A stretch of 50,875 bases of DNA from Nitrospirota bacterium (GCA_016207025.1 JACQQM010000143.1:1-50875), one strand, 5' to 3'; counted from the stretch's first letter, positions 37,417 through 45,553 are shown. Program-made: numbers and translations. The notes: a model not told the origin generated them from the letters alone.

Positions 37417-37998
37417 ATGAAGACTAGAACGGTGTGTGACATGATCCATCTGAGGCCGACACGAAGTCGGCTGTTATGGGTGGCGGCGGCCGTTGCGGTG
37501 ACCCTCACGGTAGGGGGGTGCGCCGCCTCGTCATCGACTCGACCAACGGCTCAGGTGGGCGTGATTGATTTTCAACAGATACTCGAGGAGGCGGACGCCG
37601 GCAAAAAGTTGAGGGAATCCCTCAATACGTTCATGAAGAATCGCCAGGCGCTCATAGAGCTGGAGGAGAAAGAACTGAAGCGCATGGAAGACGATCTCAT
37701 CAAACAAGATAGCGTGCTCAGCGCCAACGCGAAAAAGGAACGACAAGAGCAGTTTCGGCGCCGCGCAATGGAGTTTCAGCAAAAGGCGAACGAACTGAAC
37801 CGGGAAGTCCAGGAGAAGCAGCAGGAAATGCTTGAAGGGTTCAGGGGCAAGGTTGAAAAGGTGACGGCAAAAGTGGCGCAGCAGCTGGGACTCCAGGTCG
37901 TGATACAAAAAGGCAAGGGCAGCTTTACCTTTTACAACGATGCCTCGTTGGATATTTCCGTGAGGGTGATTGAGGAGTTCAATAAGGGGACCCCGTAA
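37417..37998 (+). CDS. OmpH/Skp-like periplasmic chaperone, lipoprotein form
   Basis: Skp-like proteins hold unfolded outer-membrane proteins for BamA in a coiled-coil cage. The 193-residue product has a hydrophobic signal and lipobox (VTLTVGGC), so it is probably lipid-anchored, unlike soluble Skp. The mature part opens with the typical AQVGVIDFQQILEEADAGKK. A long charged coiled coil follows (about 65-150), then a short closing sheet (LGLQVVIQKGKGSFTFYND). ATG 37417 has GGAGGAG about 10 nt upstream. A second skp-like gene follows immediately. Confidence 0.85.
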   Translation: MKTRTVCDMIHLRPTRSRLLWVAAAVAVTLTVGGCAASSSTRPTAQVGVIDFQQILEEADAGKKLRESLNTFMKNRQALIELEEKELKRMEDDLIKQDSVLSANAKKERQEQFRRRAMEFQQKANELNREVQEKQQEMLEGFRGKVEKVTAKVAQQLGLQVVIQKGKGSFTFYNDASLDISVRVIEEFNKGTP

Positions 37999-38040
37999 AG
38001 GCCAAACGCTGAATCGGGAAAGAGAAAGGAGTGCAGGACG

Positions 38041-38583
38041 ATGAATTGCGGGAAGTGGCTTGGGGCGGCCGGAGCGCTCTTGCTGGTTCTCGGCCCGGCA
38101 ACTGGGTCTTTGGCTGCTGAGGCGTTTAAAGTCGGCGTGATCGATCAACAAGTGGTGCTTGAAAAAACAAAGGCCGGCAAAAAGGCCCTGGAGTCGTTGA
38201 AGGAGTTCTCCGCCAGCCGGCAGAAGATCATCTCCGCCGACGATGAGGAGATGAAGAAGCTCGAGAATGAACTGAGAGCTCAGGAAAGCGGTCTCAGCGA
38301 GGCGGCCAAACGGGAGAAGCAGGAGCTGTTCCGGACCAAGCTTGAGAACTACCAGCGCCGTCTCCAGGAGTTCAATCGCGAGATCCAGACGAAGCAGAAG
38401 GAGATGGCGGACGAGTACCTGAAAAAGATGAACCCGGTGGTGGCGGCCGTGGCCGAAAAAGCGGGATGCGCGGCGGTGCTTGATAAGGGAAGCGACACGA
38501 CGCTCAGGATCGTCCTGTATCATCGCGACACGGTTGATCTGACCGACGAGGTGGTGAAGGAGTTTGATCGGCGGTATAAGTAG
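38041..38583 (+). CDS. OmpH/Skp-like periplasmic chaperone, secreted form
   Basis: The 180-residue protein has a conventional signal peptide (WLGAAGALLLVLGPATGSLA, cleaved near AEA). The Skp opening FKVGVIDQQVVLEKTKAGKK, a coiled coil (about 55-135) and a C-terminal strand region (AVLDKGSDTTLRIVLY) follow. Its resemblance to the upstream lipoprotein-type copy (the AGKK ... L..F motif) points to tandem duplication followed by a change of localisation. It lies between bamA and fabZ, where skp is normally found; lpxD, often next, is missing. Confidence 0.88.
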   Translation: MNCGKWLGAAGALLLVLGPATGSLAAEAFKVGVIDQQVVLEKTKAGKKALESLKEFSASRQKIISADDEEMKKLENELRAQESGLSEAAKREKQELFRTKLENYQRRLQEFNREIQTKQKEMADEYLKKMNPVVAAVAEKAGCAAVLDKGSDTTLRIVLYHRDTVDLTDEVVKEFDRRYK

Positions 38584-38616
38584 CGCAGGGAGCGTCGGAG
38601 CCAGAGAGGAGGCGGC

Positions 38617-39072
38617 ATGATGATGGACAGCGGAGAGATCCGAGCGACGCTTCCCCACCGATATCCTTTTCTTCTCGTCGACCGCATCCGGGAGCTCGAA
38701 GCGGGGCGACGCATCGTGGGAATCAAGAACGTCACCGCCAATGAACCGTTCTTCCAGGGGCACTTCCCGGATCGTCCGATTATGCCGGGCGTGTTGATCA
38801 TCGAGGCGATGGCTCAGGTGGGCGGCGTGCTGGCGTTCAAGTCGTTCCCGCTGGTCGGACGTCCCGTGGTCTATTTGACCGGCGTGGACAACGCTAAGTT
38901 TCGAAAGCCGGTCGTGCCGGGTGATCAGCTCCGTTTCGAGGTAGAGGTGCTCAAGCGGCGCCCGCCGTTCTGGAAGATGCAGGCCAAGGCGTACGTGGAG
39001 TCAGACCTGGTCTGCGAGGCCGAGCTGACCGCAATGGTGACGGAGGAAAAGAGCGAACATCGTGAACCGTGA
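38617..39072 (+). CDS. fabZ: 3-hydroxyacyl-ACP dehydratase FabZ
   Basis: FabZ dehydrates beta-hydroxyacyl-ACP in fatty acid elongation and competes with LpxA for 3-hydroxymyristoyl-ACP. This explains its place among lipid A genes. The 151-residue hot-dog-fold protein shows LPHRYPFLLVDRI, FFQGHFPDRPIMPGVLIIEA (catalytic His and Glu) and MAQVGGVLAF. Its last residues (SEHREP) are encoded by the first words of the adjacent inverted repeat, so the C-terminus seems repeat-derived. Confidence 0.95.
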   Translation: MMMDSGEIRATLPHRYPFLLVDRIRELEAGRRIVGIKNVTANEPFFQGHFPDRPIMPGVLIIEAMAQVGGVLAFKSFPLVGRPVVYLTGVDNAKFRKPVVPGDQLRFEVEVLKRRPPFWKMQAKAYVESDLVCEAELTAMVTEEKSEHREP

Positions 39073-39135
39073 ATCGTTAAACGTGGGTCCAGAAGGTAGA
39101 TAGACTCGACCGATTAACGAGTAACGATTCACGTG
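39061..39135. repeat. Inverted repeat (GTGAATCGTTA word family), fabZ-lpxA gap
   Basis: The left arm (39061-39082, with CGTGAACCGTGAATCGTTAA) and the right arm (39111-39135, CGATTAACGAGTAACGATTC then ACG) are complementary through CGTGAATCGTTA. The left arm overlaps the last codons and stop of fabZ. The right arm ends 3 nt before the lpxA ATG, so it also covers the lpxA ribosome-site region. Confidence 0.7.
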
Positions 39136-39137
39136 TC

Positions 39138-39965
39138 ATGTCAGTCTGGAGGGAACGAGTGCAGATTCATCCGACCGCAGTGGTCCATCCGAAAGCCGAA
39201 CTGGGTCAGGACGTGGAGATCGGCCCCTTCTCGGTCGTGGGCGAGCATGTGAAGATCGGACGCGGGACCCGCCTGCTCTCCCATGTCTACGTGGAGGGGT
39301 GGACCGAGATCGGGGAGCGCTGCCAGCTTTACCCCTATGCCTCCATCGGCACACCGCCCCAGCATCTGCAGTACAAGGGGGAGCCGACCCGCGTGGTCAT
39401 CGGCCACGACAACATCCTGCGGGAATACGTCACGGTAAACCGGGGCACGGTGCTCGGGGGCGGCGTGACGACGATCGGCCATCATAATTTTCTGATGGCC
39501 TATGTCCACGTGGCCCATGATTGTCACCTGGGGAGCCATCTCATCATGGCCAACGCGGCCACCTTGGCGGGACATATCTCGATCGGCGATCACGCGATCA
39601 TCGGGGGACTGGTGGGCATCCACCAATTCGTGCGCGTGGGCGCCTACGTGATGATCGGAGGGTGCTCGGCGGTGGGGCGGGATGTGCCTCCGTTTATGCG
39701 CGCCGCGGGAGGCTACCGGGCGCGGCTGTACGGGGTGAATTCCGTGGGGCTCAAGCGGCACGGGTTTTCGAACGAACGCATCGCGGTGCTGAAGCGGGCC
39801 TACGAGGCGTTGTTCCGGTCTGGCCACCGGATGGCCGAGGCGATCAAACGCGCCAAGGATGAATTCAAGGACAGCGCCGATGTGCTGGAGGTCTTGGCCT
39901 TTCTGGAAGGGTCCAAGCGCGGCGTCTGCCGGTCGGTCGGGAAGGATCTGGAGGACGAGGACTAG
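39138..39965 (+). CDS. lpxA: Acyl-ACP--UDP-N-acetylglucosamine O-acyltransferase LpxA
   Basis: LpxA performs the first step of lipid A synthesis, moving a 3-hydroxyacyl chain from ACP to UDP-GlcNAc. The 275-residue protein is a left-handed beta-helix of hexapeptide repeats (IHPTAVVHPKAELGQDVEIG onward) with a helical C-terminal domain. The catalytic His lies in YVHVAHDCHLG. The hydrocarbon-ruler region reads VMIGGCSAVGRDVPP, keeping the Gly that in E. coli favours a 14-carbon chain. ATG 39138 directly follows a repeat arm, and no clear ribosome site is visible. lpxI follows after 2 nt. Confidence 0.95.
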   Translation: MSVWRERVQIHPTAVVHPKAELGQDVEIGPFSVVGEHVKIGRGTRLLSHVYVEGWTEIGERCQLYPYASIGTPPQHLQYKGEPTRVVIGHDNILREYVTVNRGTVLGGGVTTIGHHNFLMAYVHVAHDCHLGSHLIMANAATLAGHISIGDHAIIGGLVGIHQFVRVGAYVMIGGCSAVGRDVPPFMRAAGGYRARLYGVNSVGLKRHGFSNERIAVLKRAYEALFRSGHRMAEAIKRAKDEFKDSADVLEVLAFLEGSKRGVCRSVGKDLEDED

Positions 39966-39967
39966 CC

Positions 39968-40816
39968 GTGCGCGAGCGGGGTCATCAGGGGCTGGGGCCG
40001 ACGGTCGCCGGCGAGCGGATTGGCCTCATTGCAGGCAATGGCCGGTTTCCGATCATTTTTGCGGAGAACGTCAGGCGGTTGGGCTATACGGTGTCGGCGG
40101 TGGCCCATATCGGCGAGACTGCACCTGAACTCGAACGGCACGTCGAGCGCATCCACTGGATCAAAATCGGGCAGTTCAACAAACTGATCAACGCCCTGAA
40201 AGAGGACGGGGTGCAGCAGGCGGTGATGCTCGGTGGCATTAAGAAGACGCACGTGTTCACCACGGTCAGGCCGGATCTCCGGGCCCTGGCCGTGGCAAGC
40301 CGTCTCAGGCAGTTGAAGGACGACGCGATCTTGCGCGAAGTGGCGGCGGAGTTGGAGAGCGAGGGCATCCGGGTCCGGGAATCCACGTTCGGGCTTCACG
40401 GAATTCTGGTCGAGGAAGGATCGCTCACGAAGCGCAGCCCGAGCAAGAACGAGTGGGAGGACGTCCGGTATGGATGGGAGGTGGCCCGGGAGGTCGGACG
40501 GCTCGATATCGGCCAGTGTGTGGTGATCAAGGACCGGGTCGTGGTGGCGGTGGAAGCCGTGGAGGGGACGGACGAGACGATCCGCCGCGGCGGCGCGCTG
40601 GCCCGCGAGGGCGCCGTCGTGGTCAAGCGCAGTAAGCCGCAGCAAGATCTCCGGTTCGATCTGCCGGCGGTAGGTCCGGCCACGATCGACACGATGAAGG
40701 CGATGAAGGCCTCGGTCTTGGCCTTGGAGGCCGGCCGGAGCGTGATCCTGGATCGAGATGAGATGCTCCGCAAGGCGGACAAGGCCGGGATCGCGGTGGT
40801 CGGACTCAAGAGTTAA
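39968..40816 (+). CDS. lpxI: UDP-2,3-diacylglucosamine pyrophosphatase LpxI
   Basis: LpxI hydrolyses UDP-2,3-diacylglucosamine to lipid X and UMP, replacing LpxH in many alpha-proteobacteria and other groups. The 282-residue protein shows IGLIAGNGRFPIIFAENVRR, the IGQFNKLINALKEDGVQQAV and MLGGIKKT region, RPDLRALAVASRLRQLKDDA, and the C-terminal catalytic part GQCVVIKDRVVVAVEAVEGT, DETIRRGGAL and RFDLPAVGPATI. The GTG start is 2 nt after lpxA. No lpxH is present in this window, so LpxI probably serves the pathway. Confidence 0.93.
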   Translation: MRERGHQGLGPTVAGERIGLIAGNGRFPIIFAENVRRLGYTVSAVAHIGETAPELERHVERIHWIKIGQFNKLINALKEDGVQQAVMLGGIKKTHVFTTVRPDLRALAVASRLRQLKDDAILREVAAELESEGIRVRESTFGLHGILVEEGSLTKRSPSKNEWEDVRYGWEVAREVGRLDIGQCVVIKDRVVVAVEAVEGTDETIRRGGALAREGAVVVKRSKPQQDLRFDLPAVGPATIDTMKAMKASVLALEAGRSVILDRDEMLRKADKAGIAVVGLKS

Positions 40817-40820
40817 GAAC

Positions 40821-40896
40821 GTGATGGGTGATGGGTAATGGGTGATGAGTGAGCAAGCAAGCATTCACTGATCACGCATCACGGATCACTCATCAC
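40821..40896. repeat. Long-armed inverted repeat (GTGATGGGTGATG family), lpxI-Gfo/Idh gap
   Basis: The left arm (40821-40852) is four degenerate copies of GTGATGGG. The right arm (40865-40896) is the complementary CATCACGGATCACTCATCAC series. The 32-nt arms pair at about 26 positions around a 12-nt AGCA-rich centre. It begins only 2 nt after the lpxI stop. Confidence 0.85.
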
Positions 40897-40910
40897 GAAT
40901 AGCAGAGCGC

Positions 40911-41885
40911 ATGCGGAAGATACGGGTCGGCGTGATCGGGGTGGGGCATCTGGGGCAGCACCACGCCCGTCTCTATGCCAGCTTGCCGGGGACCGTGCTG
41001 GTGGGCGTCTCGGACATCAATCCGGAGCGAGCGCGGCTGATTGCCGACCGGTGCCATGTTCCTGCATTCGACGATCCGGCTGCCCTGCTGGGCCAAGTGG
41101 ATGCAGTGAGCGTCGCGGTGCCGACCTCCGCGCACCACAAAGTGGTCACGGCGTGTCTCAATGCCGGGGCGCACGTGCTGGTGGAAAAGCCGATCGCCGT
41201 CACGTCGGCAGAAGCCCGTGAGTTGGTGGAGCTGGCCCGGGCGCGTGGGCGTACCCTCCAGGTGGGGCATGTGGAGCGGTTTAACACGGCAATCGAAGCG
41301 GTGCGCCCGTTCATCAAGCATCCGGGCTTCATTGAATGCCACCGTCTGAGCCCGTTCGGTGAGCGGGGCACCGATGTAGACGTGGTCCTGGATCTGATGA
41401 TTCACGACCTGGACATGGTGCTCTCTTTTAAGCCGGGGCCGGTCGAAGAGGTCCGTGCCGCCGGGGTGCCGGTGCTCTCGCCGAACATTGATATAGCCAA
41501 CGCCCGGATCGGATTCGCCAGCGGATGCGTCGCGAATCTGACCGCCAGCCGTGTATCCACGACCCGTATGCGGAAGCTGCGTCTCTTTCAGCGGGATGCC
41601 TATATTTCGGTGGATTATCAGACGCGCCAGGGCGTGATCTGCCGGCGACGGACCGGGCGGGGGACGCGGCCGGAGATCGAGGCGCAACCGGTGCAGGGAA
41701 GGGATGAGGAGCCGCTCAAGCTGGAGCTGGAGGCGTTTATCCATGCCGCCAGCGCAGGAACCCCACCTCCGGTTACGGGAGAGGACGGTATCGCGGTCCT
41801 GGAGCTGGCCCATCAGGTCTTGGACGCGATCAGGATGTTCGTGAAGCGCCACGGTGTCCGGACCGTTGAATCCGGGACGGCGTGA
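40911..41885 (+). CDS. Gfo/Idh/MocA-family NAD(P)-dependent oxidoreductase in the lipid A operon
   Basis: The 324-residue protein has an N-terminal Rossmann domain (IRVGVIGVGHLGQHHARLYA), the family signature VLVEKPIAV (Lys-Pro at about 97-98) and a C-terminal sheet domain starting near 125 (QVGHVERFNTAIEAVRPF). IHDLDMVLSFKPGPVEEV supplies the His-x-x-x-Asp-like catalytic pair. These enzymes oxidise or reduce sugar carbons. Its place between lpxI and lpxB suggests a role in sugar modification of lipid A or core. A GnnA-type 3-dehydrogenase role is possible but not shown. Confidence 0.88.
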   Translation: MRKIRVGVIGVGHLGQHHARLYASLPGTVLVGVSDINPERARLIADRCHVPAFDDPAALLGQVDAVSVAVPTSAHHKVVTACLNAGAHVLVEKPIAVTSAEARELVELARARGRTLQVGHVERFNTAIEAVRPFIKHPGFIECHRLSPFGERGTDVDVVLDLMIHDLDMVLSFKPGPVEEVRAAGVPVLSPNIDIANARIGFASGCVANLTASRVSTTRMRKLRLFQRDAYISVDYQTRQGVICRRRTGRGTRPEIEAQPVQGRDEEPLKLELEAFIHAASAGTPPPVTGEDGIAVLELAHQVLDAIRMFVKRHGVRTVESGTA

Positions 41886-41969
41886 GTTGTTCAACGGTCA
41901 ACGGAAAGAAACCACGTGCGAGCGAGTTTGCGGTTCACGCCTAGCGCGTAACGAAATACGGTGGACAAC

Positions 41970-43100
41970 ATGCCGCGGGTTCTCATCGTGACCGGGGAGG
42001 CCTCGGGGGATCTGCACGGTGCCAACCTCGCAGCCGCCATTCGAGCCCTCCGGCCTGACATTGAGATCCTCGGGGTCGGCGGGGCGAAGATGAGAGCCGC
42101 CGGCGTGGAACTGGTCCGTGGGATTGAACGGCTTGATGCGATCGGACTGGTCGGGCTGGCGCAGCTTCGCGCCATCGCGCGCACCTATTTCGCCATCGTC
42201 CGTTTCCTGCGTCGGCAGTCTTTCGACGTCGTGGTCTTCATCGACAATCCGGGGTTGAACCTGCGTCTGGCTCGCACGGCCAAACGGGCCGGCCACCGGG
42301 TTGTATATTACATCGCCCCCCAAATCTGGGCCTGGCACGCCGGGCGTATCCGTCTGATCTCTCGGGTGGTGGATCGCATGATCGTGATCTTGCCGTTCGA
42401 AGAGCAGCTTTACAGGCGGGCAGGGGTTCGCTGCGACTTCGTCGGCCATCCCCTGCTGGACGCGGTGGCCCCATCGTACGACCGGGCTGAGATCCGCAAG
42501 CGTTTCGGAATGGACGGGGCGGCGAAGGTGATCGGTCTGTTGCCGGGCAGTCGCGAGCGAGAGGTCCGTGATCTCTTGCCGGTCATGTTGCACGCGTCGG
42601 TGGAATTGAGCCGGTTGTTTCCGGGGCTCCGACTCCTAGTGGCGCAAGCGCCCTCGATCCCGGACGACCTGATCGCAGAGCTGTCGTCCGGTGCCGGGAT
42701 GGAGGTCCGCGTCATCCGTGATCAGCCCAACGAGGTCATGGCGGCCGCCGATTTGTTGCTGGTCGCATCAGGGACCGCGACGTTGCAGGCGGCGGTGATC
42801 GGGATTCCGATGGTGATCGTCTATCGCGTGTCGTGGCTCACCTACTGGGTCGCGCGGTGGCTGATCAGGGTGGATTGCATCGGATTGGTCAACATCGTGG
42901 CTGGCCGCCGGATCGTGCCCGAGCTCATCCAGCACGAGGCGACGCCTGAACGGTTGCAAGAGGAAGCGGCACGCCTGCTCGGCGATGAAGCCGCCTATGA
43001 CCGGATGCGCGCGGCGCTCCGCGCGGTGCGGGAATCGCTCGGCTCGTCCGGGGCGTCCCGTCGCGCCGCCGCGGCGGTCCTTGCGGAGTGCCAGATATGA
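41970..43100 (+). CDS. lpxB: Lipid-A-disaccharide synthase LpxB
   Basis: LpxB joins lipid X and UDP-2,3-diacylglucosamine into the tetra-acyl disaccharide phosphate at the inner membrane. The 376-residue GT19 glycosyltransferase begins RVLIVTGEASGDLHGANLAA and has GVGGAKMRAAGVEL, DNPGLNLRLARTAKRAG, YYIAPQIWAWHAGRI, DFVGHPLLD, GLLPGSREREV and ASGTATLQAAVIGIPMVIVY. ATG 41970 is preceded by GGTGGA; a GTG at 41961 would add three residues. It overlaps msbA by 4 nt (ATGA). Confidence 0.95.
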   Translation: MPRVLIVTGEASGDLHGANLAAAIRALRPDIEILGVGGAKMRAAGVELVRGIERLDAIGLVGLAQLRAIARTYFAIVRFLRRQSFDVVVFIDNPGLNLRLARTAKRAGHRVVYYIAPQIWAWHAGRIRLISRVVDRMIVILPFEEQLYRRAGVRCDFVGHPLLDAVAPSYDRAEIRKRFGMDGAAKVIGLLPGSREREVRDLLPVMLHASVELSRLFPGLRLLVAQAPSIPDDLIAELSSGAGMEVRVIRDQPNEVMAAADLLLVASGTATLQAAVIGIPMVIVYRVSWLTYWVARWLIRVDCIGLVNIVAGRRIVPELIQHEATPERLQEEAARLLGDEAAYDRMRAALRAVRESLGSSGASRRAAAAVLAECQI

Positions 43101-44830
43101 CCTTATTGCTCCGGTTCCTCCGGTACCTCTGGCGGTATCGATTTCGCCTGGCCGTCGCATTCGTCTGTTCCGCCCTCGTGGCGGGCATGACAGGCGCGTA
43201 CGCCTGGCTGGTCCGGCCGGTGCTGGACGGCATCTTCATCAACAAGGATCAGTTTCTCCTGATGGTTCTGCCGATCGCGATCCTGGGCGTGGCGGTGCTC
43301 AAAGGACTCTTCAGCTATGGGCAGAACTACCTGATGAATTACGTGGGCAATCAAGTGATCACCGATGTGCGGCAGGAATTGTTCCTGCAGCTCATGCGCC
43401 TGCCGGTCGGGTTTCATGACGCCAACACCTCCGGTCGCCTGGTGTCGCGCGTGATCAACGACGTCAATTTAATGGCCAATGCCGTCGCGGGCGTGCTGAA
43501 AGATCTGTTCCAGCAGGGTTTGACCTTCGTGGCGATGCTGGGGGTGATCTTCTACCAGAACTGGAAGCTGGCGGCGGTCTCGGTCGTCGTTATTCCTCTC
43601 TCGTTCTACACGATGGTCCGGATGGGGCAACGCCTGCGCCGATTGGCGACGCACGGACAGGAGCGGATCGGCGACATGGCGTCCGCGCTGCAGGAGACCC
43701 TGTCCGGCATCCGGATCGTGAAGGCCTTCGGCCGTGAGGAAGCCGAGGGAGCTCGGTTTCGGGACAGCAACAAGGCGTTTCTCCGCGCCACCATGAAAGC
43801 AATTCAGGTCTCGTCCTTGGCCTCCTCTCATATGGAAGTCATCGGCGTCTTGGGAGTGGCCGGCATTATCTGGTACGGGGGCTACCTGGTGATCCACGGT
43901 GCGATGACACCGGGTGCCTTCTTCTCATTCCTGGCGGCGATGTTCATGGCCTATACCCCCATCCGCCGTCTTGCGGGGGCCAACAACACGATTCAGCAGG
44001 CGCTCTCGGCCGCCGAGCGAGTGTTCGCCGTGCTGGATATGGAGAACGAGGAGAAGCAGAACCGCGGTCGGAAGGAGCTTGCCCCCATCGCCCGCTCGTT
44101 GGAGTTCAAGAAGGTCACCTTCCGGTACGAGGGGAGCGACCGTCCGGCTCTGGCCGGCATTGAGCTGTCGGTGGCGGCGGGAGAGGTCATTGCCCTGGTG
44201 GGCAGCAGCGGCAGCGGCAAGACGACGCTCGTGAGCTTGGTACCACGCTTCTACGAGCCAACGGAGGGCGCCATCCTGATCGACGGCCAGGACATCCGTG
44301 ACTGTACGCTCCAGTCCCTCCGTCGGCAGATCGGCATTGTCTCGCAGGATACGGTGCTGTTCGACGAGACTGTGAAGAACAACATCGCCTACGGGCGGGC
44401 GGGCGCTACGGATGAGGAGGTGGTCGAGGCGGCGAAGGCGGCCTACGCTCACGAGTTCATCCAGCGCCTGCCGGAGGGCTATGACACGATGATCGGGGAA
44501 AACGGGGTCAAGCTCTCGGGAGGGGAACGCCAGCGCTTGGCGATCGCCCGCGCCATCTTGCGGAACCCCCCGATCTTGATCCTGGATGAGGCGACCTCGG
44601 CTCTGGACTCCGAGTCGGAGCGCATTGTCCAGCTCGCGCTCTCCAATTTGATCAAAAATCGGACCACGCTGGTCATCGCGCACCGCCTCTCCACGGTGCA
44701 GAACGCAGACCGCATCGTGGTGCTGGACCACGGCCGCATCGTGGAAACCGGCTCGCATGAGGAACTGCTCCAGCGGGGCGGACTCTATAAAAAACTGCAT
44801 GCGATCCAATTTCAAGACATGGTTGACTAA
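43097..44830 (+). CDS. msbA: Lipid A export ABC transporter MsbA
   Basis: MsbA flips lipid A-core from the inner to the outer leaflet of the cytoplasmic membrane. The 577-residue half-transporter has six membrane helices in residues 1-310 and a C-terminal ATPase: Walker A VGSSGSGKTT, the Q-loop IVSQDTVLFDETVKNNIAYG, signature LSGGERQRLAIARAIL, Walker B ILILDEATSALDSESE, and switch His in IAHRLSTV. ATG 43097 overlaps the lpxB stop and follows GGAG. Generic multidrug exporters share this layout, but the lipid A context favours MsbA. Confidence 0.92.
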   Translation: MTLLLRFLRYLWRYRFRLAVAFVCSALVAGMTGAYAWLVRPVLDGIFINKDQFLLMVLPIAILGVAVLKGLFSYGQNYLMNYVGNQVITDVRQELFLQLMRLPVGFHDANTSGRLVSRVINDVNLMANAVAGVLKDLFQQGLTFVAMLGVIFYQNWKLAAVSVVVIPLSFYTMVRMGQRLRRLATHGQERIGDMASALQETLSGIRIVKAFGREEAEGARFRDSNKAFLRATMKAIQVSSLASSHMEVIGVLGVAGIIWYGGYLVIHGAMTPGAFFSFLAAMFMAYTPIRRLAGANNTIQQALSAAERVFAVLDMENEEKQNRGRKELAPIARSLEFKKVTFRYEGSDRPALAGIELSVAAGEVIALVGSSGSGKTTLVSLVPRFYEPTEGAILIDGQDIRDCTLQSLRRQIGIVSQDTVLFDETVKNNIAYGRAGATDEEVVEAAKAAYAHEFIQRLPEGYDTMIGENGVKLSGGERQRLAIARAILRNPPILILDEATSALDSESERIVQLALSNLIKNRTTLVIAHRLSTVQNADRIVVLDHGRIVETGSHEELLQRGGLYKKLHAIQFQDMVD

Positions 44831-44893
44831 TCATGAGGAACGCGGAATCATGAGCGATCAGCATTCTTCGTTCGGTGTTCAGTACGGGCGCGC

Positions 44894-45546
44894 ATGCTGA
44901 TGCATCGGATCAAAATGGCCCTGCTCCCTCCAGTCGGTGCCTGGCTGATCCGCTTCCTAGGCAAGGCGGTTCGAATCCGAACGGAAGGGGGCGACACCGT
45001 CGACGAGCTGTATCGCCAGGGCCGGCACATCATCCTTGCCTTCTGGCACGGGCGGCAGCTCATGATCCCCCTGGCCTATCGGGGGACGGAAGGGCATGTG
45101 CTCATCAGCCAGCATCGCGACGGAGAGCTGATCCACCGGATCATAGCCCGCTTCGGGTTTCGATCGGTGCGAGGGTCCACGACCCGAGGTGGGGCGGTGG
45201 CCCTTCGACAGCTCATCAGGCTGGGAAAATCGGGCGTGGACTTGGTGGTGACACCGGACGGGCCCAAGGGCCCGCGCCAGGTGGTCAAGATCGGGGTGAT
45301 CCAGTTGGCCAAGGCGACGGGCCTGCCGATCGTGCCGCTCACGTTTAGTTGCTCAAAAAAAAAGTCTTCGCGAGCTGGGACCGTTTCATGGTCCCGTACC
45401 CATTCGGCAGGGGCCTGTTTCTCTGGGGAAAGCCGATCTGGGTTTCCTCTGACGCGACGGAGACAGAACTGGAAGCCAAGCGGCGCGAGCTTGAGGAGAA
45501 CCTGAACCGGATCACCGAGCAGGCCGACAAGACGGTCGCCCGTTAA
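44894..45546 (+). CDS. DUF374 acyltransferase-like protein, reading frame changes by -1 at an A9 run
   Basis: The protein resembles DUF374/LPLAT-like enzymes found in lipid A clusters: IILAFWHGRQLMIPLAYR, HVLISQHRDGELIHRIIARF, RGSTTRGGAVALRQLI and VTPDGPKGPRQVVKIGVIQL (the H-x-x-x-x-D and D-G-P motifs). From 44894 the frame runs to 45505, but after base 45364 its product becomes unlike the family. The -1 frame, ending at 45546, gives the expected continuation (KKKVFASWDRFMVPYPFGRG). The joined product is about 217 residues, normal for the family. Either a programmed -1 shift/slippage or an indel in the A-run explains this. It sits between msbA and waaA. Confidence 0.8.
45358..45395 (+). promoter_or_regulatory. 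Candidate -1 frameshift signal: A-AAA-AAG heptamer plus hairpin
   Basis: The heptamer A-AAA-AAG (45358-45364) is in the correct phase (0-frame codons AAA AAA AAG), so a -1 slip moves both tRNAs onto AAA AAA and continues with GTC. A perfect stem, GGGACC (45377-45382) with GGTCCC (45390-45395) and a 7-nt loop, lies 12 nt downstream. The same heptamer type drives the dnaX frameshift in E. coli. Nine A's in a row would also allow RNA-polymerase slippage or a sequencing error. Confidence 0.5.
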
Positions 45547-45553
45547 GAAAATT

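Noticed and set aside
37531-38763. 410-codon minus-strand frame opposite the skp genes
   Set aside because: It is an antisense of coiled-coil coding sequence, leucine/histidine-rich without motifs.
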